Part shown: in pieces, positions 33,787-42,840 of the stretch
Numbering within the stretch: the first letter of the stretch is position 1
Layout of the letters: each line of letters starts with the position of its first letter
Source of the DNA: Arcobacter sp. F155
Lineage (GTDB): Bacteria > Campylobacterota > Campylobacteria > Campylobacterales > Arcobacteraceae
Reading direction: 5' to 3'
Assembly (NCBI RefSeq): GCF_004116455.1
Contig: NZ_PDJU01000002.1
Coordinates: 1 to 64,000 of the forward strand
Length of the DNA stretch: 64,000 nt
Notes under the pieces: generated by a model
The model's input: only the letters and a program-made list of their open reading frames with translations
The model's database searches: none
Told to the model about the DNA's origin: nothing
Made by a program: the position numbers and the translations under genes

Positions 33787-34467
33787 TTAGTTTTTAGGAA
33801 GATTGAATTTTTGGTTTTGTAAAACACCATTTTCATCAAATGATAAATAGTATAATACATCTTTTTGTACAGGGAATCCTGTTAAATATCTAATTGCTAA
33901 ATTTGCTTGAAGTGAACCAATATGCATAACAATTGGACAAGCAATTCCATTTGGCTTTCTATCATTTATTTTAAATACTGCTTCATATGATGCTTCTTCG
34001 AAGAAACATACTTGTCCATGGAACTCTTCAACTGTACCATAAATCCAAGGTTGTTTTTTTTCTATACAATATTTATTTATAGCTGCACGACTAGGTAAGT
34101 TATCAGTTGCATCAATGATTAAGTCAAACTCTAAATCTCTTTTTGCAAACTCATCAAAACTCTCTACATATGCAGTTGCTTTAGTATATGGACATCTTGA
34201 TTCCATAAGCTCTTTTAGAACCTCAGCTTTGTATTTCCCATCATCACCAACTTTAAATCCAATTTGTCTGTGAATATTGTGAACTCCAACCTCATCGAAA
34301 TCTACAAGAGCAAACTCTCCAATTCCTGAAGCTCCAAGAGCAATACCTAAAGTACAACCTAAACCACCACTTCCGATGATAGCTACTTTTTTATCTTGTA
34401 GTGAATCTTGTACCTCTTCACCCCAAAGTTTTATTTGTCTGTTAAAATATTCATGAATCTCACTCAT
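33787..34467 (-). CDS. ThiF/MoeB/HesA-family E1-like adenylyltransferase, 226 aa
   Basis: Adenylates the C terminus of a ubiquitin-like sulfur carrier (ThiS/MoaD type). The nucleotide site is GSGGLGCTLG (about 32-41) followed by ALVDFDEVGVHNIHRQ. The conserved DATDN is present as LIIDATDNLPSR. The zinc CxxC pair of classic MoeB/ThiF is not visible; this is the shorter form often annotated simply as ThiF-family protein. Whether it serves thiamine or molybdopterin synthesis cannot be decided, because no partner gene is nearby. Confidence 0.85.
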   Translation of the reverse strand: MSEIHEYFNRQIKLWGEEVQDSLQDKKVAIIGSGGLGCTLGIALGASGIGEFALVDFDEVGVHNIHRQIGFKVGDDGKYKAEVLKELMESRCPYTKATAYVESFDEFAKRDLEFDLIIDATDNLPSRAAINKYCIEKKQPWIYGTVEEFHGQVCFFEEASYEAVFKINDRKPNGIACPIVMHIGSLQANLAIRYLTGFPVQKDVLYYLSFDENGVLQNQKFNLPKN

Positions 34468-34574
34468 TGTTAATCCTAAGTATTTAAGTATGGTTTATTT
34501 TTAATATTAAATATAATGATAGCACAAATAGTTTAAATTAGATTGACTTTTATCAATATTATTCTTGACTATTT

Positions 34575-35612
34575 CTATTGACTATGAGAGTTCACTCTTG
34601 GTATTTTAATTGTAAATTGAGCACCTTTAAATTCTTTATTTGATTGAGAATCAATATAAACTATATTTTTAGCCTCTATTGAACCTTCTAGCTGATGGGT
34701 AATGCTCATGTAAGTTAAATACAATCCAAGTCCTACATCTTTTGTTTTAAACTTTGTAGTTGAGTATGGTTCAAATATACTATTTAAGATATCTTCTTTT
34801 ATTCCTCCTGCATTGTCTTTTATTTCAATAATAAACTCTTTTGCTTTTTGACTTACAGAAATTAATATCTTTTTGTCTTTTTTTAATCTTTCATTCAAGT
34901 TCTCTTTTGAATTATTAAGAATATTATTTATAGATTTAAATAGTTCCTGTTTACATGTATAGATTAAGTAGTTATCTAACATATCTACCTTTATTTGTAT
35001 ATCATAATACTCATTGTTTACCACAAACTCATTTAGCATTAAATCTAATCTAAAAACTTCTTTCTTCATAATAGTTTTTGTTCTTTGTGCATTTGTAAAG
35101 TTATCAATAACGCAAGAGAGATATTGTGCATTTTCATTAATCATTTCACAGTTTTTTATCACATTTTTTAAAATTAAATCCTCTTTTGCATAAAACTGCA
35201 TTGAAGTAGATAATAGAGTTATTACAGAAAGTGGTTGTCTCCAATTCTGAGCGATATATGAAACCTCAGTATTTATTGTATTTTGTTTTGATTGTTCAAA
35301 TATTATTTCATCTTTCATACTATTTTTCTTTGCTAACTCAGATAATCTATTTCTGTACTCTTTTTTATATCTTCTTATTTCACTTCTATATTTTCTTATT
35401 CTTGAAAGAAGATATATTCTTTTTGTCATTTGAGAAAAGAGTAAATAAGTAAGTAAAATAAATGAATTTGAAAAAATAATCAAAATAAAAAATAATTTAT
35501 TTTTATCATTAAACAAATGAGTAAAGCTATCTTGTATCATCTCTATATATAGAAAATAATTTAAACTACAAAATATAAGAATTAGAATAGAATTCACGTA
35601 TTTTTTTTCCAT
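34575..35612 (-). CDS. Histidine-kinase-like membrane protein lacking the phospho-acceptor His, 345 aa
   Basis: Two membrane helices (about 8-25 and 40-60) with a very short outer loop, a coiled linker, then an H-box region and an HATPase domain with N box (INNILNNSKENL), G1 (KDNAGGI) and G2 (DVGLGLYL). The H box reads YIAQNWRQPLS where the kinase at 1543-3198 has NIAHQWRQPLN, so the acceptor His is replaced by Gln122 (codon CAG). The ATP site looks intact. It may be a pseudokinase that modulates another kinase, or a phosphatase-only or sensory adaptor. No response regulator is adjacent. Confidence 0.85.
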   Translation of the reverse strand: MEKKYVNSILILIFCSLNYFLYIEMIQDSFTHLFNDKNKLFFILIIFSNSFILLTYLLFSQMTKRIYLLSRIRKYRSEIRRYKKEYRNRLSELAKKNSMKDEIIFEQSKQNTINTEVSYIAQNWRQPLSVITLLSTSMQFYAKEDLILKNVIKNCEMINENAQYLSCVIDNFTNAQRTKTIMKKEVFRLDLMLNEFVVNNEYYDIQIKVDMLDNYLIYTCKQELFKSINNILNNSKENLNERLKKDKKILISVSQKAKEFIIEIKDNAGGIKEDILNSIFEPYSTTKFKTKDVGLGLYLTYMSITHQLEGSIEAKNIVYIDSQSNKEFKGAQFTIKIPRVNSHSQ

Positions 35613-35735
35613 AAGGGAAGAACCTTTAATTCTTTTAAAATAACTAAAAACTTAACTAATTCTACATTTTAGAGAATTAAAGTTCTATTAAATTAATAAT
35701 TATTTTAAATACAATTATCGAAAAAAGGGAATTTA

Positions 35736-36215
35736 TTGGATATAGTTGAGAGAATCAATAGTTTAATAAAAGAAAAAAACTTAACAAAAAGAGAGTTTGC
35801 TAAAAGACTTAGAGACCTAGAACCTAAGTTGAAAACTACAGGGGAGACTCCAACTGAAAAAACTATATACAAATATCTTGATGGAAATAGTTCGATTAAA
35901 GTTGAACTTCTCCCTTATATTGCTGAGGCTCTACAAGTAACAGAACAAGAACTATTTACCTATGATAAAAAAAGTAGAAAAAAATATCTACAAAATATAA
36001 TGAGAAATATAAGTCAAGATGAACTTAAAATTATAAAAAATAGAATAGAGCTAATTGAGCCTGAAACTCCACTTGAAAAAGAATCATCAGATAGATACAA
36101 AGATAGTAGTGAATTAAAAGAGATTATAGAACTACTACCTTATGCACCTAAACCACTACTTGAAAACCTAAAAATTAAACTAAAAGAGATAAAAGAGTTT
36201 AATAGGAGTATTTAA
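35736..36215 (+). CDS. XRE-like helix-turn-helix protein beside type I RM operon, 159 aa
   Basis: The N-terminal 75 residues form a Cro/XRE-type helix-turn-helix (LTKREFAKRLRDLEP ... TEKTIYKYLDGNSSIKVELLPYIAEALQVTEQELF). The remainder is helical and of unknown function. TTG start supported by AAAAAAGGGA about 6 bases upstream. It converges with hsdR, their stop codons overlapping by 4 bp. It may regulate the RM operon like controller proteins do, though it sits at the operon's far end, so this is a guess. Confidence 0.78.
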   Translation: MDIVERINSLIKEKNLTKREFAKRLRDLEPKLKTTGETPTEKTIYKYLDGNSSIKVELLPYIAEALQVTEQELFTYDKKSRKKYLQNIMRNISQDELKIIKNRIELIEPETPLEKESSDRYKDSSELKEIIELLPYAPKPLLENLKIKLKEIKEFNRSI

Positions 36216-38617
36216 AAATTATACTCTGGTTTGGGTTGGGCTACTAATAACTCTTCTTGGATGAACTCTTCATTTATAATATCCTCATATAGATATTTTT
36301 GAAATCCTATAAATGAGTCCCTTATTTCTGATATTTCTCCAAGTGCTTCTCTAGCATCATTTATAGCATGATACTTAGTAACAAGTAAATCAGCTAACCT
36401 TTTATCATCTAATTCTTTTACTCCACCATGAATATATTGTTCTAAAACAAAATTCAAAAACTCTTGTTTCGCTTCATCATAGTGGCTTATTTTTATTTTT
36501 GCCTTTTGTGCTCTATGTAATCTTGGCACTAACTCTTTATGATAAGAGATATAAGATAGAACATCATACAAATCACTATCTTGTGCATCTATTACCTTTT
36601 TCAAATCTTCCAGTTGCTCTAGGGTATACCCTGCTTCACTAAGCTCTTCTAATAGTCTTTTTCTAGTATCAGGAATACTCCAAATTCTTCTAAGCTCTTC
36701 TTCACTTTGAAAGAAGTTTGGAATATCATCAAAAAGTTTTTTCACAAATTCACCTGCTGACATGGGAGCTCCTTCAGGTGAATAAAATAGTGTACGAACC
36801 ATGGAGTCTAGATTACGATAGTTTCCATCTGATAATTTAACTTTTACCATCTTTCTAGGTGGCTTTTCGCATACACAAGGAGTATTATTACACAGTTTAC
36901 ATGGCTCTACTTCTGGTGGTGGGCATATACAAGGCCTTACTCCACATACTTTACAAGGTTCTTTTGGTGTTGGTGGCTCTGGGTCTGCTGGTTCACCATC
37001 CCATTCCTTATCATGAAAATGTTTATAAGCATCATAAAAATCATAAATAGTAAAGTAATCTTTCCCTTCAAAAAGTCTTGTACCTCGCCCAATAATTTGC
37101 TTAAATTCGACCATAGAGTTTACAGTTCTTAAAAGTACAATATTTCTAACCTCTGGAGCATCAACTCCAGTGCTAAGTTTTCTTGATGTTGTAAGTATTG
37201 TTGGCAATGTTTTTTCATTGTCTTGAAAATCTCTTAAAAACTTCTCACCTCTAGCTCCATCATTAGCTCCAACTCTATGACAATAATCAATACTTCTATT
37301 TTCTGCCATTTGATTTATAAGATTTCTTATAGCTGCTGCATGAGCTTGTGTTTCACAAAATACTAAAGTTTTTTGACTTTGGTCTATCATTTTCATAAAG
37401 GTTTTTACTCTATATTTCTCAATATCCATAAGCTCAATAACTCTATTTTGTTCCTCTTTTGTGTACTCTTTCCCCTCTTCTATCTCACCTTCTATGATTT
37501 CATCTTCACTTGTGTAGATATAAGTATCTCCTGTAGTTGAAATATCTTTTACTTTAAAAGGTGTTAAGAAACCATCGTTTATTCCCTCTTTTAAAGAGTA
37601 CTCATATACTGGTTTTCCAAAGTAAGCATAGGTGTCGCCATTTACATCTCTTTTTGGTGTTGCTGTTAGTCCTAACTGATAAGCTGGATTAAAATACTCT
37701 AAGATAGCTCTCCATGTACTTTCATCATTTGCTCCACCCCTATGACACTCATCAATCATAATAAAATCAAAATAATCCCTTGGATACTCTCCAAAGTTTG
37801 GAGTGTCATTTACTCCTGTCATAAAGGTTTGAAATATAGTGAAAAATATAGAGCCATTTTTAGGAACTCTTTTTTTCTTTCTAATCTCTTCTGGGTCTAT
37901 TCGTACAAGTGCATCTTCTTCAAAAGCACCAAATGAGTTAAATGCTTGGTCTGCTAGTATATTTCTATCTGCTAAAAAGAGTATTCTAGGTGTTCTTTTA
38001 AAATCTTTTTGAATATTCCATCGTGAATGAAAAAGTATCCATGCTAACTGAAAAGCAATAGCTGTTTTTCCTGTACCTGTTGCTAGAGTTAGAAGGATTC
38101 TTTTTTTATCATTTGATATAGCTTTTAATACATTTGAAATAGCGTTTGTTTGGTAGTATCGAAGCTCCCATTTTCCACCTTGGGTTTCATAAGGAATTGA
38201 AAATAATCTATCTTCTATACTTCTTAATTCTGGGTATGTCATATTCCACAGTTCTTGTGGTGTTGGAAAAGATTTTATATCTTTTTCTTTTGCTTCATCC
38301 ATATCAATAGAGTATATTCCAAGTCCATTTGTTGAGTATGCAAATCTTATTTGAAGTCTTTGGGCATACTCTTTTGCTTGTGCTACACCCTCACTATAGT
38401 GTAGGTCTCTTTTTTTGGCTTCTATGACTGCTAAACGACGATTTTTATAAATAAGTACATAATCAGCACTTAAAGCACGAGAACGTCTTCCATTTCCTAT
38501 AAGTCTTCCTTTACTTATAGGATATTCTAAATGTATTCTACTATTCTCAACTACTCCCCAGCCTGCTTTTTTAAGTGCTGGGTCTATTAAATCGTGTTTT
38601 GTTTGTGCTTCATTCAT
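36212..38617 (-). CDS. hsdR: Type I restriction endonuclease subunit HsdR (EcoEI-like), 801 aa
   Basis: Second restriction subunit in the window and not closely similar to the first. N-terminal nuclease site: SADYVLIYKNRRLAVIEAKK. Helicase: Walker A ATGTGKT (about 180), DEAH-like MIDECHRG, motif VI QIIGRGTRL. After the helicase lies a Cys-rich linker with CKVCGVRPCIC and CKLCNNTPCVC (about 555-590), probably zinc-binding, then the EcoEI-type C-terminal domain. It ends the operon hsdM-hsdS-98 aa-hsdR. Intact. Confidence 0.94.
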   Translation of the reverse strand: MNEAQTKHDLIDPALKKAGWGVVENSRIHLEYPISKGRLIGNGRRSRALSADYVLIYKNRRLAVIEAKKRDLHYSEGVAQAKEYAQRLQIRFAYSTNGLGIYSIDMDEAKEKDIKSFPTPQELWNMTYPELRSIEDRLFSIPYETQGGKWELRYYQTNAISNVLKAISNDKKRILLTLATGTGKTAIAFQLAWILFHSRWNIQKDFKRTPRILFLADRNILADQAFNSFGAFEEDALVRIDPEEIRKKKRVPKNGSIFFTIFQTFMTGVNDTPNFGEYPRDYFDFIMIDECHRGGANDESTWRAILEYFNPAYQLGLTATPKRDVNGDTYAYFGKPVYEYSLKEGINDGFLTPFKVKDISTTGDTYIYTSEDEIIEGEIEEGKEYTKEEQNRVIELMDIEKYRVKTFMKMIDQSQKTLVFCETQAHAAAIRNLINQMAENRSIDYCHRVGANDGARGEKFLRDFQDNEKTLPTILTTSRKLSTGVDAPEVRNIVLLRTVNSMVEFKQIIGRGTRLFEGKDYFTIYDFYDAYKHFHDKEWDGEPADPEPPTPKEPCKVCGVRPCICPPPEVEPCKLCNNTPCVCEKPPRKMVKVKLSDGNYRNLDSMVRTLFYSPEGAPMSAGEFVKKLFDDIPNFFQSEEELRRIWSIPDTRKRLLEELSEAGYTLEQLEDLKKVIDAQDSDLYDVLSYISYHKELVPRLHRAQKAKIKISHYDEAKQEFLNFVLEQYIHGGVKELDDKRLADLLVTKYHAINDAREALGEISEIRDSFIGFQKYLYEDIINEEFIQEELLVAQPKPEYNF

Positions 38618-38642
38618 ATTAACCCTTACAATATTTTAGACT

Positions 38643-38939
38643 CTACTTATCTTCAATTTCTGTTTCATACTGTTTTCTATAGTAATTTATATAATCAACT
38701 GTTGCATGAGGATTTAGTTCATAGTAATATCTACAAAGTTTTTTATACAAATATAATATCTCTTCATCAAAACAGAAATCCAATAAACCATCAAGTATTT
38801 TTTCAATATGCCTTTCATCTTTAACTTTACTTATAATAATCTTATTCACTAAAGGTTCATACTCTTCTATTGCTAATTTTGATAAATTACTAAGCTTTTT
38901 TGCAATCTCTTCAATACCTTGTGAATTATCTGCCATCAT
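38643..38939 (-). CDS. Small unknown protein between hsdS and hsdR, 98 aa
   Basis: Helical, acidic, no membrane segment or recognised motif. Starts 10 bp after hsdS and ends 25 bp before hsdR in the same direction, so it is made with the RM subunits. It could be an anti-restriction or assembly factor of this RM subtype. I do not recognise the family. Confidence 0.7.
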   Translation of the reverse strand: MMADNSQGIEEIAKKLSNLSKLAIEEYEPLVNKIIISKVKDERHIEKILDGLLDFCFDEEILYLYKKLCRYYYELNPHATVDYINYYRKQYETEIEDK

Positions 38940-38949
38940 TTACACCTTT

Positions 38950-40155
38950 TTAGACTAGTTCTCCACTAAATGCTTTTTGTAAGATTGATTTTTTTAGTTC
39001 TTCTAGGTTTTCTAGTTTTTGTTGGTATTTTTCTTCTAGTTTTTTTGTTTCTTGTTCTAAAACACTTAACTCATTTACTATTTCTTTTTGTATATTTAAT
39101 TTTGGTTTATTTATGGGAAAACTTCGTAAATAGCCAAGTCCAACAAATTTTTGAGTTGAACCTTTTGCTTCTTTTTGCATTTTATTTATTACAAAACTTG
39201 AATCTAAATAATATTTCAAAAATAAACTACTATCAATCGTATTATCCACTCTAAATAATGCAACATTTTTAATAGCATAATTAGGTTCGTCAGTTATAAC
39301 AATTGGATTACCTATAGTTCCTATCATAGCAAAAAGTATATCTCCAATATTAACTTTACTTCTTTTATTAATATTTACATAATCTTTCTCTGAAATATAT
39401 CTTATTTTATCATAATTTAATTTACCAAATTTAAGGTTTTTTGATGTAATTAATGGATATCCTGACTCTTGATATTTAGGTGATTCGTGTGTTCCATCAC
39501 GAACATCATAAAATTCACCTAATGTTTTTTCTTCCCAATCTCCACCTTTTTGTGAAAATATTTCATTAAGTCTACTTTGAAAAAGCTCTTTTGAGTTTTG
39601 AATATTTTTTTCAATATTCTCTTTTGCTTTATCAATAGCTTCAAAAGCTTTATCTAAAATCTTCACGATTTGTTTTTGTTTTTCTTTCTTTGGCGCATAA
39701 ATTGGGAGCTCTCTTACATTTGCAATCTTTACCCTTGGTCTTGTTGCTCCTTTTTGTTGTGAATTAATTAAATCTTGTGTAATTGGTGAATTTAAATGAT
39801 AACATAAATATTTAGTATCAATTTTTTCAGCTCTAATCCTAACTGTATCAGCAACAATAAGTCCATCATCAATATTTTCAACTATTGCAGATGCACCTAA
39901 AGGATTACCAAGCTTTGTCATCACAATATCACCTTGTTTATATGAATGTCTCTTTAACTCTTCATATTTTTCAGGTGTAACAAAATTTAAATTCTTTGGT
40001 ATTATCAGAAAAGGTTTAATATTTTGTATTTTTAAAACAGGAATACCTTCATCTACAAAATGTTCCCTTTTTAAATTAGAACCAAAAGGACCATCAACAA
40101 TATCCTTTTTAAAATTCTCACATAAATCTTTTAATAAAGTTATGTCTTTACTCAT
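38950..40155 (-). CDS. hsdS: Type I restriction-modification specificity subunit HsdS, 401 aa
   Basis: Two target-recognition domains, about 1-145 and 205-350, each followed by a conserved helical spacer (YAPKKEKQKQIVKILDKAFEA and NKPKLNIQKEIVNELSVLEQE). Ends with ILQKAFSGELV, the normal HsdS ending. The start overlaps the hsdM stop by 4 bp. It differs from the HsdS at 12114-13298 in both recognition domains, so the two systems should methylate different sites. Confidence 0.94.
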   Translation of the reverse strand: MSKDITLLKDLCENFKKDIVDGPFGSNLKREHFVDEGIPVLKIQNIKPFLIIPKNLNFVTPEKYEELKRHSYKQGDIVMTKLGNPLGASAIVENIDDGLIVADTVRIRAEKIDTKYLCYHLNSPITQDLINSQQKGATRPRVKIANVRELPIYAPKKEKQKQIVKILDKAFEAIDKAKENIEKNIQNSKELFQSRLNEIFSQKGGDWEEKTLGEFYDVRDGTHESPKYQESGYPLITSKNLKFGKLNYDKIRYISEKDYVNINKRSKVNIGDILFAMIGTIGNPIVITDEPNYAIKNVALFRVDNTIDSSLFLKYYLDSSFVINKMQKEAKGSTQKFVGLGYLRSFPINKPKLNIQKEIVNELSVLEQETKKLEEKYQQKLENLEELKKSILQKAFSGELV

Positions 40156-41606
40156 ACCAACTCTTTAATAGAAGCTATAAGTTTATTTGTCTCACCATCC
40201 AAAGTTTCCATCTCTTCAAATATCTCTTTAGGAGTCCTTAACTTAACTTCATCTTCTTTATTTGGGTTATCAACACTTAAATCATAAGTACTTTCATCTA
40301 TATCATTTATATTTATACTCCAAGAGTTTTCACTATCTTGGAAATCTTTTTGAAGAGATATAAACTCTTCCATATCCTTATCATTTAAAGGATTTGTTTT
40401 CCCCATATTTCGACCAGGATTTAGTTGATAATACCAAGTCTTTTTTGTAGGCTCACCCTTTGTGAAAAATAGTACTACAGTTTTTACACCAGCACCTGTG
40501 AAAGTCCCACTTGGCATGTCTAAAATAGTATGAAGATTACAAGATTCTAAAAGATGTTTTCGTAAAGCTATTGAAGCATTGTCACTGTTACTTAAAATTG
40601 TGTTTTTTATCACAACTGCTGCTCTTCCTCCTGCTTTTAGTGATTTGATAAAATGTTGCATAAATAAAAAGGCTGTTTCACCTGTCTTTATATCAAAGTT
40701 TTGTTGTACTTCTTTTCTTTCTTTTCCGCCAAATGGTGGGTTTGCTAAAATCACATGGTATCTATCTTTTTCTTGTATATCTCGAATAGGTTCAGCTAAA
40801 GTATTTACATGTTTGATATTTGGAGCTTCTATACCATGAAGTATCATATTCATAATACCTATAACATAAGCTAGATTTTTCTTCTCTTTTCCGTAAAAAG
40901 TCTTTTCTTGTAGAATTTTTAGATTGTCTACATTTTTATTCATACGTTCATACATATAATCATATGTTTCACATAAAAATCCTGCACTTCCTACTGCTCC
41001 ATCATAAACCTTCTCACCTATTTGAGGATTGATTATATTTATCATAGCTCGAATAAGAGGTCTTGGTGTATAGTATTGACCTCCATTTCTTCCTGCATTT
41101 CCCATATTTTTGATTTTTGTTTCGTATAAGTGACTTAGTTCATGCTTGTCTTTACTTGACTTAAAAGGAAGTTCATCAGCAAGTTCAACTATCTCTCTTA
41201 AGTTATATCCACTTTGAATTTTGTTTTTAAGTTCTGAAAATATCTCACCTATTTTGTACTCTATTGTTTGAGCATTGTCAGTTTTTTCTTTAAATTTAGC
41301 AAGATAAGGAAAAAGTTCTAAGTCAACAAAATCAACTAAATCTTTTCCAGTCTTTACTTCTTGATGCTCTAACTCACCTTTTTCATTTCTTGGCATAGCC
41401 CATGAGTTCCATCTATATTTTTCATCTAGGATGTAAGTGTACTCTTCACCTGAAAGCTCTTTTATATCTTTTTTCTCTTTCTCCAAGTCATCTAAGTATC
41501 TTAAGAACATAACCCATGAAGTTTGACCTATATAGTCAAGCTCACTGTCAGCCCCTGAGTCTTTCCATAAAATATCATCTATATTTTTAAAAGTTTGTTC
41601 AAACAT
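40152..41606 (-). CDS. hsdM: Type I restriction-modification methyltransferase subunit HsdM, 484 aa
   Basis: Adenine-N6 methylase subunit. N-terminal helical domain (IDDILWKDSGADSELDYIGQ), SAM motif I as DGAVGSAGF (202-210), a variant of the common DPxCGxGGF, and catalytic NPPFGG (289-294). The variant motif I occurs in an HsdM subfamily, so I do not read it as damage. First gene of its operon; the 250 bp upstream hold the promoter. Confidence 0.94.
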   Translation of the reverse strand: MFEQTFKNIDDILWKDSGADSELDYIGQTSWVMFLRYLDDLEKEKKDIKELSGEEYTYILDEKYRWNSWAMPRNEKGELEHQEVKTGKDLVDFVDLELFPYLAKFKEKTDNAQTIEYKIGEIFSELKNKIQSGYNLREIVELADELPFKSSKDKHELSHLYETKIKNMGNAGRNGGQYYTPRPLIRAMINIINPQIGEKVYDGAVGSAGFLCETYDYMYERMNKNVDNLKILQEKTFYGKEKKNLAYVIGIMNMILHGIEAPNIKHVNTLAEPIRDIQEKDRYHVILANPPFGGKERKEVQQNFDIKTGETAFLFMQHFIKSLKAGGRAAVVIKNTILSNSDNASIALRKHLLESCNLHTILDMPSGTFTGAGVKTVVLFFTKGEPTKKTWYYQLNPGRNMGKTNPLNDKDMEEFISLQKDFQDSENSWSININDIDESTYDLSVDNPNKEDEVKLRTPKEIFEEMETLDGETNKLIASIKELV

Positions 41607-41856
41607 CTATTATTTTTATCCTAAAATTTATTTGTATATTTTGAAATATTATTTTATCAAAAGCTTGTAGTCAAAGGGCTAAAACAGAAAAAATTTAAAG
41701 ATATAGTTGATTTAATTAGGAATTTGGAGCATAAACAAAAATTGATAAAATAAATATTCTTAGATATAATACTTTTACAAATATCCTTCGGGACGACTCA
41801 CCTTTTTAGGTGAGGTTACTTTATTAGTTCCATAAATTTTTTCTTCATATTTTCAA
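41607..41856. other. Intergenic region with hairpin between hsdM and radC
   Basis: Gene-free. A plus-strand ATATAATAC box lies at about 41763-41772, and a perfect hairpin CTCACCT / AGGTGAG at 41797-41814 lies about 25 bp further on. This could be a very short RNA with a terminator-like stem, or simply the 3' end signal of radC. The stem is not followed by a strong U-run in either direction. Confidence 0.4.
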
Positions 41857-42522
41857 TCATAAAACACCATCTTCTTTCAAACTTACAAAATCATCTTTTG
41901 TAAATATCACATGGTCAAGTAGTTCTATACCTAAGATTTTTCCTGATTCTTTTAGCCTTTTTGTTACTTCTATATCCTCACTACTTGGTTTTAGAATTGC
42001 ACTTGGGTGATTGTGTGCTACTATTATGCTGGCACATCTTTTTTCTATGGCATAAGAGAAAACCTCTCTTGGGTGAACTAGACTTTGATTTAGAGTTCCT
42101 ATTGTGATTACTTTTGTTTCAAGTAGATTGTTTGCTCCATCTAAATATAGTGCCAAAAAATATTCTTGTTGTTTGTTTTTATATGGTTTTAACTCTTGAT
42201 AGACATCTTGGCTTGAAGTTATTTTTATATTTTGATTTTGTATTAAGTATCGACGACTTAGTTCTATGGCACTTATTATCTGACAAGCTTTTGCTTTACC
42301 TAAGCCATGTATTTTAAGTAGCTTTTCTAGACTGATATTATCAAACTCTTTTTCAAGGAGTTTTACTAACTCCCTTGATAAAGAAATAACATCTTTTCCT
42401 TTTACACCACTTCCTAAAATAATAGCCATAAGTTCATAGTTTTTTAATGCACTTAAACCTTGTTTTTCTAGCTTTTCTCGTGGCTTATCTATAGATTCTA
42501 ACTTTTTAATTGTAGTTTGCAT
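41857..42522 (-). CDS. radC: RadC-family protein (JAMM/MPN domain), 221 aa
   Basis: The N-terminal helix-hairpin-helix (LLKIHGLGKAKACQIISAIEL) is followed by a JAB/MPN metalloprotease-like domain with the signature HNHPSAILKPSSED (about 170-183). That is the canonical HxHP-x6-SxxD zinc motif. The biochemical role of RadC is unsettled; a link to recombination and DNA repair is traditional. Full length for the family. It sits upstream of xseB/metX in the same orientation, separated by about 95 bp. Confidence 0.95.
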   Translation of the reverse strand: MQTTIKKLESIDKPREKLEKQGLSALKNYELMAIILGSGVKGKDVISLSRELVKLLEKEFDNISLEKLLKIHGLGKAKACQIISAIELSRRYLIQNQNIKITSSQDVYQELKPYKNKQQEYFLALYLDGANNLLETKVITIGTLNQSLVHPREVFSYAIEKRCASIIVAHNHPSAILKPSSEDIEVTKRLKESGKILGIELLDHVIFTKDDFVSLKEDGVL

Positions 42523-42618
42523 AAACTTCTCCTAAATAGTAGAAGAAGTTTATCAATAAATTTTTATTTTTTGTTATTTATATGTCAGTTTGCAATATTT
42601 TCTTGCAGTATTTATATT

Positions 42619-42840
42619 TTAAAAAGGTTCTTCTTTGTTAGTTTTTTCTTCTTGTGTAAATACAAGCTTTGCTTCATCTAAAAGCTTTTGAGCTTCTTCT
42701 AGCTCTTTTATTCCATTTTTATAAACATCAAGTGAATCACTTAGTGTTATATCTGGGTTTGAAAGTTTTTCTAAAAGCTCTTTTGCCTTCTCAATCTTCT
42801 TTTCAAAAACTAATTCTTCTTTTTCTTCTATTTCACTCAT
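42619..42840 (-). CDS. xseB: Exodeoxyribonuclease VII small subunit, 73 aa
   Basis: Short helical protein with the XseB pattern: FEKKIEKAKELLEKLSNPDITLSDSLDVYKNGIKELEEAQKLLDEAK, with its conserved L-x-LSDSLxxYxxG region. Forms exonuclease VII with XseA, degrading single-stranded DNA. Start overlaps the metX stop by one base, so the two are cotranscribed. Confidence 0.93.
   Translation of the reverse strand: MSEIEEKEELVFEKKIEKAKELLEKLSNPDITLSDSLDVYKNGIKELEEAQKLLDEAKLVFTQEEKTNKEEPF

Noticed and set aside
40152-41606. HsdM inactivated because motif I reads DGAVGSAGF
   Set aside because: Rest of the gene is clean, NPPFGG is intact, and this motif variant belongs to a known HsdM subfamily.
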